A program made the position numbers and the translations under genes. A stretch of DNA of 12,338 nucleotides from Desulfovibrionaceae bacterium (GTDB lineage Bacteria; Pseudomonadota; Gammaproteobacteria; Burkholderiales; Burkholderiaceae_C), in the NCBI GenBank assembly GCA_009778355.1, contig WRJY01000296.1, forward strand, positions 1-12,338, in the 5' to 3' direction. The notes below the pieces were generated by a model. That model saw only the letters and a program-made list of their open reading frames with translations, was not told the DNA's origin and did no database searches. The stretch's first letter is position 1; each line of letters begins with the position of its first letter. Of this stretch, positions 7,367 through 12,338 are shown piece by piece.

Positions 7367-7400
7367 ATTCTTGAGAACCCGGCTTGAACCCATGCTGAAT
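7367..7400 (-). promoter_or_regulatory. Possible promoter of the oxidoreductase gene
   Basis: On the minus strand the pair ATTCA-N6-GTTCA is followed after 12 nt by AAGAAT (7372-7367), which has four of six bases of the -10 consensus. The implied leader would be about 140 nt. The -10 is poor, so the assignment rests mainly on symmetry with the other pair. Confidence 0.25.
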
Positions 7401-7421
7401 ACGCCGTTCACCGCGCGTTCA
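7385..7421. promoter_or_regulatory. Symmetric four-pentamer operator between divergent genes
   Basis: TGAAC (7385-7389), N6, TGAAT (7396-7400), ACGCC, GTTCA (7406-7410), N6, GTTCA (7417-7421). Each pair is a direct repeat with an 11-bp period, the geometry used by dimers of OmpR-family regulators. The two pairs mirror each other exactly around position 7403. One pair points at the oxidoreductase, the other at the PepSY-regulator-kinase operon. The same kind of pair is found before cytochrome b561 (11080-11095). Binding by the response regulator encoded at 7835 is my inference. Confidence 0.55.
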
Positions 7422-7438
7422 TCGCGGAGGCCGACAAT
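7406..7438 (+). promoter_or_regulatory. Possible activated promoter of the PepSY operon
   Basis: GTTCA-N6-GTTCA is followed after exactly 11 nt by GACAAT (7433-7438, four of six consensus bases), the same gap as at the cytochrome b561 promoter. If used, transcription would begin near 7445. Translation would then have to start at ATG 7470, not 7437. It therefore conflicts with the strong Shine-Dalgarno sequence at 7426-7430. Confidence 0.3.
7426..7430 (+). promoter_or_regulatory. Ribosome binding site of the PepSY gene
   Basis: GGAGG lies 6 nt before ATG 7437. The shorter in-frame start at 7470 has no visible Shine-Dalgarno sequence. Confidence 0.6.
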
Positions 7439-7835
7439 GCGGGTCAGTTTTGCCGTCACCTGCCTTGCCATGACACGTGTTGCCCACTCCCTTTTTGCGC
7501 GCCTGTGGCTGTCGTCCTTTCTGAGTCTGTTGGCGCTGGCCGCTGGTCTGTGGGGCTTCAGTGCCGCCAGCGCCAGCCCTCATGACGGCGGCCATGACCA
7601 CGAACAGGCGCGCCAGGCCTTGCAGCAGGGCCAGGTGCTGCCGCTGCGCACGGTGCTGGACAAGGTCGAGCGCGAACACCAGGGCCAGGTGCTCAAGATC
7701 GAGTTCGAGCAGGACGGCGGGCGCTTCATCTACGAAATTCGCCTGTTGCAGGCCGATGGCAAGGTGGTCAAGCTCAAGGTCGATGCCGTCGATGGCCGGG
7801 TGCTCGAAATCCGGCAAAAGGACAAGAGTCACTGA
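7437..7835 (+). CDS. Exported PepSY-domain protein, first gene of the two-component operon
   Basis: 132 aa. A basic, then strongly hydrophobic stretch at about 20-42 ending in SAASAS is a signal peptide. Right after it comes the His/Asp-rich run SPHDGGHDHE (His49, 53, 55), a possible metal-binding patch. Residues ~57-126 form a PepSY unit: helix LPLRTVLDKVEREHQGQVLKIEFEQ, then strands FIYEIRLLQADGKVVKLKVDAVDGRVLEIR. Small periplasmic PepSY proteins often sit beside OmpR/PhoQ-like pairs and are thought to modulate the sensor or bind a periplasmic ligand. Which one applies here is unknown. I chose the start at 7437 on the GGAGG before it. ATG 7470 (MTRVAHS) gives a more ordinary signal peptide and remains possible. 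Its TGA overlaps the next ATG by one base (TGATG), so translation is probably coupled. Confidence 0.87.
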   Translation: MRVSFAVTCLAMTRVAHSLFARLWLSSFLSLLALAAGLWGFSAASASPHDGGHDHEQARQALQQGQVLPLRTVLDKVEREHQGQVLKIEFEQDGGRFIYEIRLLQADGKVVKLKVDAVDGRVLEIRQKDKSH

Positions 7836-8512
7836 TGCGCATCCTGGTGGTCGAAGACGAACCGACGCTGCGCGCGCAGCTCGTGGCCGCCATTGCCCAT
7901 GCCGGCCACACGGTGGAAGAGGCCGGCGACGGCGCGGCGGCCGACTACCTGGGCAGCGTGGAAGCGTTCGATGCCGCGGTGCTCGACCTGGGGCTGCCGG
8001 TGCTCGATGGCCTGTCGGTGCTGCGGCGCTGGCGCGCTGCAGGGCGGGCGATGCCGGTGCTGGTGCTGACCGCGCGCGGCGCCTGGCACGAAAAAGTGGC
8101 CGGCATGGATGCCGGCGCGGACGACTACCTGGCCAAGCCCTTCCACATGGAAGAACTGCTGGCCCGCCTGCGCGCGCTGCTGCGCCGCCTGAGCGCGCAC
8201 GCCAGCGCCGAGTGGCGCTGCGGCGGCATCCTGCTGGACACGCGCCAGGCCCGCGTGCTGGTCGATGGCCAGCCCCTGAGCCTGACCAGCCATGAGTTCA
8301 AGCTGCTGTCGCTGCTGATGCAGCGCAAGGGCGAGGTGCTGTCGCGCACCGAATTGTCCGAACACCTGTACCCGCAGGACTGCGACCGCGACTCCAACAC
8401 CATCGAGGTGTTCGTGGGCCGCCTGCGCAGAAAACTGCCGCCGGACAGCATCGAGACCGTGCGCGGGCTGGGCTACCGGCTGGTGGAGGCGGGGGCGCCG
8501 GAGCAGTCATGA
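7835..8512 (+). CDS. OmpR-family response regulator (PmrA/QseB/PhoP-like)
   Basis: 225 aa, the usual length. The receiver domain at 1-115 has the acidic pocket (E7, D8), phosphoacceptor D51 in VLDLGLP, T79 in VLTA, and K101 in DDYLAKPF. The C-terminal winged helix (~127-220) has the recognition region SLTSHEFKLLSLLMQRKGEV, then DSNTIEVFVGRLRRKL and the closing VRGLGYRL. All key residues are present, so it should be a functional phosphorylation-controlled DNA-binding protein. It starts one base inside the PepSY stop and ends in a 4-bp ATGA overlap with the kinase gene, so the three genes form one operon. Proteins of this class bind two pentamers or hexamers repeated at about 11 bp, matching the boxes at 7385-7421 and 11080-11095. 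Confidence 0.95.
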   Translation: MRILVVEDEPTLRAQLVAAIAHAGHTVEEAGDGAAADYLGSVEAFDAAVLDLGLPVLDGLSVLRRWRAAGRAMPVLVLTARGAWHEKVAGMDAGADDYLAKPFHMEELLARLRALLRRLSAHASAEWRCGGILLDTRQARVLVDGQPLSLTSHEFKLLSLLMQRKGEVLSRTELSEHLYPQDCDRDSNTIEVFVGRLRRKLPPDSIETVRGLGYRLVEAGAPEQS

Positions 8513-9918
8513 ATTGCTGGCCGCGGCAACCGGATGCGCAGCGCCCACCGGGTTCGCTGCGCCTGCGGCTGCTGGCCGGTACGCTGGCCTGGATTGCGCT
8601 GGCTGTGGCGCTGACCGGCTGGGGGCTGCGCAACCACTTGTTCCGTGACCACATCACGCAGCAGTTGCAGGGGCGGCTGGTGCATGAACTGAACCAACTC
8701 AGCGCCGCCGTCAACATCACCGCAGGAGGCGCGGTGGAAGTCACGCCGATGGTGGGCGACCCGGCCCTGGACGAACCCTTGTCCGGCATGTACTGGCAGG
8801 TCGATCTGCTGCAAGCGCGGCCTGGGCAAGCGCCGGTAGCGCGCTCGCGCTCGCTGTGGGATCAGGCGCTGGATCTGTCCGCGCCGCTGCGCCGGCAGAC
8901 CGCGCCAACCGGCGGTTTCGACGTTTTGCACCTGCGCGACGACCAGGGCCATGACTTGCTGGCCGTCACCCGCATCCTGCAATTGCCCGAGGACGACGCG
9001 CCGCCGCTGCGCCTGACGGTGGCCGCCGACCAGGCGCTGCTGGCCGAGCCGATCCGGCACTTCACCCGCATGTTGCTGCTGACGCTGGGCGTGCTGGCCT
9101 GCGTGCTGGCCGTGGCCGTGTTCATCCAGTTGCGGCTGGCGCTCGGGCCGTTCGATCTGCTACGCAAGCGGCTGGTGGCCGTGCGCCAAGGCACTGCCGC
9201 GCGGCTCGAAGGGCGCTTTCCGCGCGAGGTGCAGCCGCTGGTCGACGAGCTCAATCACGGCCTGGGCGTCAACGCCGACATGGTGCAGCGCGCCCGCACG
9301 CAGGCGGGCAACCTGGCGCACGCGGTCAATACGCCGCTGTCGATCATGGGCAACGCCGCCGCGGGCGAAGACAGCCCGCTGGCCCGGCTGGTGCGCGAGC
9401 AGGTCGGCATCGCGCACCGCCAGGTCGAGCACCACCTGGCGCGCGCCCGCTCGGCGGCGGCCAGCCGCGCCACCGGCCTGCGCACCCCCGTGCTGCCTTG
9501 CATCCACGCGCTGATCCGCGCCATGCAGCGGCTGCACGCCGAACGGCAGGTGTCGTTCGATCTGCTGGAGCAAGCTGCTGACGAAGCCTTTCGCGGCGAG
9601 GAACAAGACCTGTACGAACTGCTGGGCAACCTGATCGACAACGCCGGCAAATGGGCGCGCAGCCGCGTCGAAATCGACGTGCAACGCGAAGGCGCGCAGC
9701 TCTGCATCAGCATCGATGACGACGGCCCCGGCATCCCCGCCGGCCAGCGCGAACGCATGTTCGAGCGCGGCGTGCAGCTCGACGAGCGCCGTCCCGGCTC
9801 GGGCCTGGGCCTGGACATCGTGCGCGAACTGGCGCAGATCTACGGCGGCAGCGTGCAACCGCAATCCTCCCCCCTGGGCGGCCTGCGTATGCGGCTGTGC
9901 CTGCCGGCGGCGCGGTAG
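8509..9918 (+). CDS. PhoQ/QseC-like membrane sensor histidine kinase
   Basis: 469 aa. Membrane helices at about 20-40 and 187-207 enclose a ~145-residue periplasmic sensor region without Cys pairs or an obvious acidic cluster. A HAMP-like linker (LALGPFDLLRKRLVAVRQG) follows. His271 in LAHAVNTPLS is the phosphorylated residue of the dimerisation domain. The ATPase domain shows the N box NLIDNAGKWA (N374, N378), DDDGPGIP (~402-409) and GSGLGLDIV (~430-438). The sequence around the histidine, HAVNTPL, resembles the PhoQ type (HALNTPL/HALKTPL) rather than the classical HELRTPL. The start ATG 8509 overlaps the regulator's stop (ATGA) and has GGAG 5 nt before it. The partner is the regulator just upstream. 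The signal sensed is unknown, and the PepSY protein may take part in sensing. It ends 6 bp from the convergent NarL-like gene. Confidence 0.93.
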   Translation: MNCWPRQPDAQRPPGSLRLRLLAGTLAWIALAVALTGWGLRNHLFRDHITQQLQGRLVHELNQLSAAVNITAGGAVEVTPMVGDPALDEPLSGMYWQVDLLQARPGQAPVARSRSLWDQALDLSAPLRRQTAPTGGFDVLHLRDDQGHDLLAVTRILQLPEDDAPPLRLTVAADQALLAEPIRHFTRMLLLTLGVLACVLAVAVFIQLRLALGPFDLLRKRLVAVRQGTAARLEGRFPREVQPLVDELNHGLGVNADMVQRARTQAGNLAHAVNTPLSIMGNAAAGEDSPLARLVREQVGIAHRQVEHHLARARSAAASRATGLRTPVLPCIHALIRAMQRLHAERQVSFDLLEQAADEAFRGEEQDLYELLGNLIDNAGKWARSRVEIDVQREGAQLCISIDDDGPGIPAGQRERMFERGVQLDERRPGSGLGLDIVRELAQIYGGSVQPQSSPLGGLRMRLCLPAAR

Positions 9919-9924
9919 GCCGCA

Positions 9925-10434
9925 TCACCTCCCACGCTCTTGCGCCGCCGCATACACCGCTGCCTGTACGCGCGAACTCAGATTGAGTTTGCGCAGAATG
10001 TTCTGGACGTGGATTTTCACGGTAGCTTCGGCGATGTCGAAGGTGCGGGCGATTTCCTTATTGCTGACGCCACGGGCTATTTCGTGCAGGATTTGCTGCT
10101 CGCGCGGCGTGATCTGTTTTCTCGTGGTCGCAGGGCTGGGCCGGGCTGTCGCTTCGCCGCTGCGCTCTGCTTGCGCCCTTTCTTGCAGTACCTGACAGGC
10201 GTTGACGAGCTTGCCGGCCATCTGCGGGCTGATCGGCGCTTGATTGAGCATGGCGCTGACGATGGATTCAGCCAGCACGTCGCCGTCAACGGTTTCCAGC
10301 AGGTAACTGACGCCGCGCTGCAAGACGGCGGCCAGTGTCTGATCGTCTACGGTCATTGTGAGCGTCAGCCCGGCAGGGGGAGTCCCCAACGAAACCGGAC
10401 GCTTCGATCTTCCCTTGTTTGCCGAATGTGTCAT
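9925..10434 (-). CDS. NarL-like HTH regulator with truncated, degenerate receiver
   Basis: 169 aa. Residues ~106-165 are a complete LuxR/NarL-type helix-turn-helix (ITPREQQILHEIARGVSNKEIA...ATVKIHVQNILRKLNLSSRVQAAVYA). Residues ~24-80 resemble only the last third of a NarL receiver (strand 4 to helix 5: VLQRGVSYLLETVDGDVLAESIVSAM...ISPQMAGKL). The first ~60 residues, with the acidic pocket and phosphoacceptor Asp, are missing, and the usual Lys of YLLK is Glu. The in-frame codons upstream reach the cytochrome b561 stop codon after 36 nt without another start, so the lost part is not encoded here. The ATG at 10434 has no clear Shine-Dalgarno sequence, and ATG 10356 (MTVDDQTL) is an alternative. 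It is probably co-transcribed with cytochrome b561. It may act without phosphorylation or be a decayed remnant. Confidence 0.83.
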   Translation of the reverse strand: MTHSANKGRSKRPVSLGTPPAGLTLTMTVDDQTLAAVLQRGVSYLLETVDGDVLAESIVSAMLNQAPISPQMAGKLVNACQVLQERAQAERSGEATARPSPATTRKQITPREQQILHEIARGVSNKEIARTFDIAEATVKIHVQNILRKLNLSSRVQAAVYAAAQERGR

Positions 10435-10470
10435 TCTGGAAACGGCAGTTGAACGCGCTCGAAAGCAAAT

Positions 10471-11028
10471 TCAAGACTTGCAGCGCCCAGGCAGCATGCG
10501 CAGCAAGGTGTTGTCGTGCATCCAGTAATGGTGGAACAGGGCCGCCGCCGCGTGCAGACCGATCACCCCATAGCCGATGGTGGCCACGGTTTCATGCACT
10601 TCCTTGATCTGCTTGGACAGGTCTTTGTTCTGACCAATCAGCGCAGGCAATTCAAATCCGAAAAACGGCACCGGCTTGCCCGCTGCGCTGAACATCAGCC
10701 ACCCGGCCAGCGGCAGGCCCAGCATCAGCACGTACATCAGCGCTTGCACCAGGCCGGCCAGCCGCTCCTGCCAGGCGGGCGGCGGCGGCTCGATACGCGG
10801 TTTACTCATGCTCCAGCGCAGTGCCAACCGCGCCAGCGCCAGCCAAAACACCAGCATGCCCAGCATGTAGTGCCACTGCTTCATGGCGTCGTAGCCGGCG
10901 GAACCCTTGGGAAAAATGCCGCGCAATTCCATCAGCGCATAGACGGCGGCAATGAGCAGCAGCATCAGCCAGTGCATGCCGATCGTCCAGCAGCCGTAGC
11001 GACCGGAAGTGTTGCGCCATGCCGTCAT
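10471..11028 (-). CDS. Cytochrome b561 family, four-helix haem b membrane protein
   Basis: 185 aa, the usual length for the bacterial CybB/YceJ type. Four hydrophobic helices lie near 15-34, 51-71, 91-112 and 149-167. His19 (GMHW), His53 (QWHYMLGM), His145 (KEVHE) and His159 (IGLHAAAALFHHYWMHDNTLLRMLPG) fit the four ligands of the two b haems. The closing DNTLLRMLPG is typical of the family. Such proteins carry electrons between quinol and superoxide or other membrane partners. The start at 11028 is supported by AAAGGA 6 nt upstream and a good -10 further up. The NarL-like gene follows 36 nt after its stop. It is divergent from the LysR gene. Together with the ferric-reductase-like gene, this is the second haem b membrane redox protein around the two-component operon. 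Confidence 0.93.
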   Translation of the reverse strand: MTAWRNTSGRYGCWTIGMHWLMLLLIAAVYALMELRGIFPKGSAGYDAMKQWHYMLGMLVFWLALARLALRWSMSKPRIEPPPPAWQERLAGLVQALMYVLMLGLPLAGWLMFSAAGKPVPFFGFELPALIGQNKDLSKQIKEVHETVATIGYGVIGLHAAAALFHHYWMHDNTLLRMLPGRCKS

Positions 11029-11034
11029 GATTCA

Positions 11035-11040
11035 TCCTTT
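11035..11040 (-). promoter_or_regulatory. Ribosome binding site of cytochrome b561
   Basis: AAAGGA on the minus strand, 6 nt before ATG 11028. Confidence 0.65.
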
Positions 11041-11062
11041 TGTATCTCGTGAATACCGATCC

Positions 11063-11095
11063 ACTATAGAAGCTCAACATGAATCGCACATGAAC
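11063..11095 (-). promoter_or_regulatory. Promoter of cytochrome b561 with phased regulator box
   Basis: On the minus strand: GTTCA (11095-11091), N6, ATTCA (11084-11080), 11 nt, then TATAGT (11068-11063), which has five of six -10 bases. No good -35 exists. The 11-bp direct repeat occupies that place, as at promoters activated by OmpR-family regulators. The implied transcript start near 11056 gives a leader of about 28 nt with the RBS in place. The longer repeat is TTCATGT-N4-TTCATGT. The box and the 11-nt gap match the candidate before the PepSY gene. Confidence 0.55.
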
Positions 11096-11103
11096 GATGC
11101 GTC

Positions 11104-11122
11104 CGCGCCATGCCGTGGCGCG
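11104..11122. promoter_or_regulatory. Perfect inverted repeat between cytochrome b561 and LysR genes
   Basis: CGCGCCA-TGCCG-TGGCGCG: 7-bp arms with a 5-bp centre, about 100 bp before the LysR start. A dyad in a divergent LysR intergenic region may be an operator. It lacks the usual T-N11-A look and could equally be chance in GC-rich DNA. The direct repeat AATCAGGCT (11144-11152 and 11173-11181) lies nearby. Confidence 0.3.
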
Positions 11123-11223
11123 TACAAGTTGACGCTCCGGGCGAATCAGGCTCTGAACCGGAATATGCGGAAAATCAGGCTTTTCAGCCCCACTGGCGCG
11201 GGCCGCGACCGCGCCCTTCTCGC

Positions 11224-12126
11224 GTGAACCTGCATTTCGACCTTTTCGACCTCAAGCTGTTCGCCCACGTGGCCGAGGCCCGCAGCCTCACACGCGGCGC
11301 CGACAAGGCCTGCATCTCGCTGGCCGCGGCCTCGACCCGCATCAAGCAGATGGAAGAAGCCGTGGGCGGCAAGCTGCTGCATCGCAACGCCCAGGGCGTC
11401 ACCCTCACCGCCGCCGGCGAGGCGCTGCTGTACCACGCCAAGCGCGTGATGCAGCAAATGGAGCACCTGCGCATCGACATGCAGGACTTCGGCAAGGGCA
11501 TCAAGGGCCATGTGCGCGTGTTCGCCAACACCACCTCGATCACCGAATACCTGCCCGAAAAACTGGCGGGCTTTCTGACCCAGCACCCCGCCGTGCAGGT
11601 GGACCTGCGCGAATACCTCAGCGAGGAAATCGTGCGCGCGGTCGCCGACGGCAGCGCCGACCTGGGCATATTGGCCGGCGATGTGCACACCGGCGACTTC
11701 GACGCCCGCCCCTTCGGCCGCAACCAGCTCGTGCTGGTGACGCCGCTCGCCCATCGCCTGGCGGGCGCTGGAGCGAAGCCCTTCGTCGATACGCTGCAAG
11801 AGCAGCACGTCGGCCTGCACCACGCCAGCGCCATCCACCGCTTTCTGCTGCTCAAGGCCGAACTGGCGGGGCGGGGCTACAGCCCGCGCATCCAGGTCAG
11901 CAGCTTCGAGGCCATCTGCCTGATGATCGAAGCCGGCGTCGGCATCGGCGTGCTGCCCGCCTCATCGGCGCGCCGCCACGCGCGCTCCATGCGCATCGCC
12001 ATCGTTCCCCTGTCCGACCCTTGGGCCGAGCGCGAACTGAAAATCATCGCCCGCGCCCGCGCCCAACTGCCCGCCTCGGCGCGCGAGCTGTTCGACGCGC
12101 TGGCTTGCTCGCTGGGGGAACGGTAG
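11224..12126 (+). CDS. LysR-family transcriptional regulator
   Basis: 300 aa when started at GTG 11224 (NLHFDLFDLKLFAHVAEARSLTRGA). The N-terminal winged helix-turn-helix spans ~5-65 (SLTRGADKACISLAAASTRIKQMEEAVGGKLLHRNAQGVTLTAAG). A linker helix and a two-lobed effector domain follow (~95-300: HVRVFANTTSITEYLPEKL, SADLGILAGDVH, VLVTPLAHRLAG, IEAGVGIGVLP). An in-frame ATG at 11110 would add 38 residues with no family resemblance, so I prefer 11224, since LysR proteins begin a few residues before the first helix. No clear Shine-Dalgarno sequence is seen, which leaves the start uncertain. The ligand is unknown. It is divergent from cytochrome b561 with about 195 bp between, so that gene is a possible target, as for many LysR regulators. 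Confidence 0.92.
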   Translation: MNLHFDLFDLKLFAHVAEARSLTRGADKACISLAAASTRIKQMEEAVGGKLLHRNAQGVTLTAAGEALLYHAKRVMQQMEHLRIDMQDFGKGIKGHVRVFANTTSITEYLPEKLAGFLTQHPAVQVDLREYLSEEIVRAVADGSADLGILAGDVHTGDFDARPFGRNQLVLVTPLAHRLAGAGAKPFVDTLQEQHVGLHHASAIHRFLLLKAELAGRGYSPRIQVSSFEAICLMIEAGVGIGVLPASSARRHARSMRIAIVPLSDPWAERELKIIARARAQLPASARELFDALACSLGER

Positions 12127-12156
12127 CGGCCTGTTCACGCCACTTGCCCCCGGGTT

Positions 12157-12338
12157 TCAGGGCAAAAACAGTGCCTGCAAGTCGCTCAAAAAATCAAAGC
12201 CGCGCGCGGTGGGCCGAATGTGGGCGGCATCGCGTTCCAGCCAACCGGCTTGCTCCGCTTTTTGTAGCTGGGCTTCGATGCTGCCCGGCGGCAGGCCGGT
12301 TCGGTCAACGTAATCTTGCATGGCGAACCCGGCTTTCA
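12157..12338 (-). CDS. hemW: HemW-like radical SAM protein (haem chaperone), C-terminal end only
   Basis: The minus strand reads 59 residues to TGA at 12159-12157: KAGFAMQDYVDRTGLPPGSI, then a helix, AGWLERDAAHIRPTARGFDF, and LSDLQALFLP. This matches the C-terminal winged-helix-like HemW domain (E/DRTGL..., I-x-P-T-x-x-G-x-x-F-L-x-D-L-x-x-L-F) found in proteins once called oxygen-independent coproporphyrinogen III oxidase-like and now held to be haem chaperones. The radical SAM core with its CxxxCxxC lies outside the window, so the call rests on the tail alone. It is convergent with the LysR gene, with 30 bp between stops and no obvious terminator hairpin. Its presence fits the haem-protein neighbours, but hemW has a general location in many genomes, so this may be coincidence. 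Confidence 0.8.
   Translation of the reverse strand, partial: KAGFAMQDYVDRTGLPPGSIEAQLQKAEQAGWLERDAAHIRPTARGFDFLSDLQALFLP

Noticed and set aside
6987..7436. Longer N-terminus for the PepSY protein (start 6987)
   Set aside because: It would overlap the oxidoreductase gene and bury the signal peptide. The RBS at 7426 or the ATG at 7470 fits better.
10434..10471. Fusion or frameshift between cytochrome b561 and the NarL-like gene, as both are in one frame
   Set aside because: Cytochrome b561 ends at its normal place (DNTLLRMLPG plus a few residues) and the 12 codons between do not resemble a receiver. The shared frame is probably chance.
11110..11223. Upstream ATG 11110 as LysR start
   Set aside because: The added 38 residues have no family resemblance and would make the HTH begin unusually late. 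The ATG lies in the inverted repeat.

Overview
The window is GC-rich chromosomal DNA with dense, often overlapping genes. Several features suggest a betaproteobacterium, most likely family Comamonadaceae: the protein styles (NarL-like and LysR regulators, HemW ending in LQALFLP), and the GC-rich CCCCCCGAGGGGG palindromes. Genus cannot be fixed from sequence alone. I see no phage, transposase, CRISPR array, rRNA or tRNA. No stretch longer than about 215 bases lacks a gene.

Layout. (1) 1-4548 (+) is the 3' part of a giant tandem-fused UvrA paralogue. It carries most of two UvrA units and therefore parts of four ATPase modules. Its frame is interrupted, without being broken, by four repeat-derived insertions of two kinds. 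(2) 4679-5107 (+) is a DUF2628/YigF-like small membrane protein gene with one in-frame amber codon. It overlaps by one base a gene for an exported, C-terminally anchored protein of unknown function (5107-5835, +). (3) 5846-7222 (-) is a ferric-reductase/NOX-like flavohaem membrane oxidoreductase. (4) Divergent from it, 7437-9918 (+) is a tightly overlapping operon: exported PepSY protein, OmpR-family response regulator, PhoQ/QseC-like sensor kinase. (5) 9925-11028 (-) holds a cytochrome b561 gene followed by a NarL-like HTH protein with a truncated receiver. (6) 11224-12126 (+) is a LysR regulator, and 12157-12338 (-) is the C-terminal end of hemW.

How it may work together. Two membrane haem-b electron carriers (the ferric-reductase-like protein and cytochrome b561) flank a PepSY plus two-component operon. 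The shared upstream region of the oxidoreductase and the PepSY operon holds a perfectly symmetric set of four TGAAY/GTTCA pentamers in 11-bp phased pairs (7385-7421). The same 11-bp pair lies before cytochrome b561 (11080-11095), 11 nt ahead of a TATAGT -10 element. OmpR-family regulators bind such phased direct repeats. I therefore infer that the response regulator here controls all three transcription units as a small envelope redox regulon. This is the most testable new idea in the window. The repeat insertions inside the giant UvrA come second.
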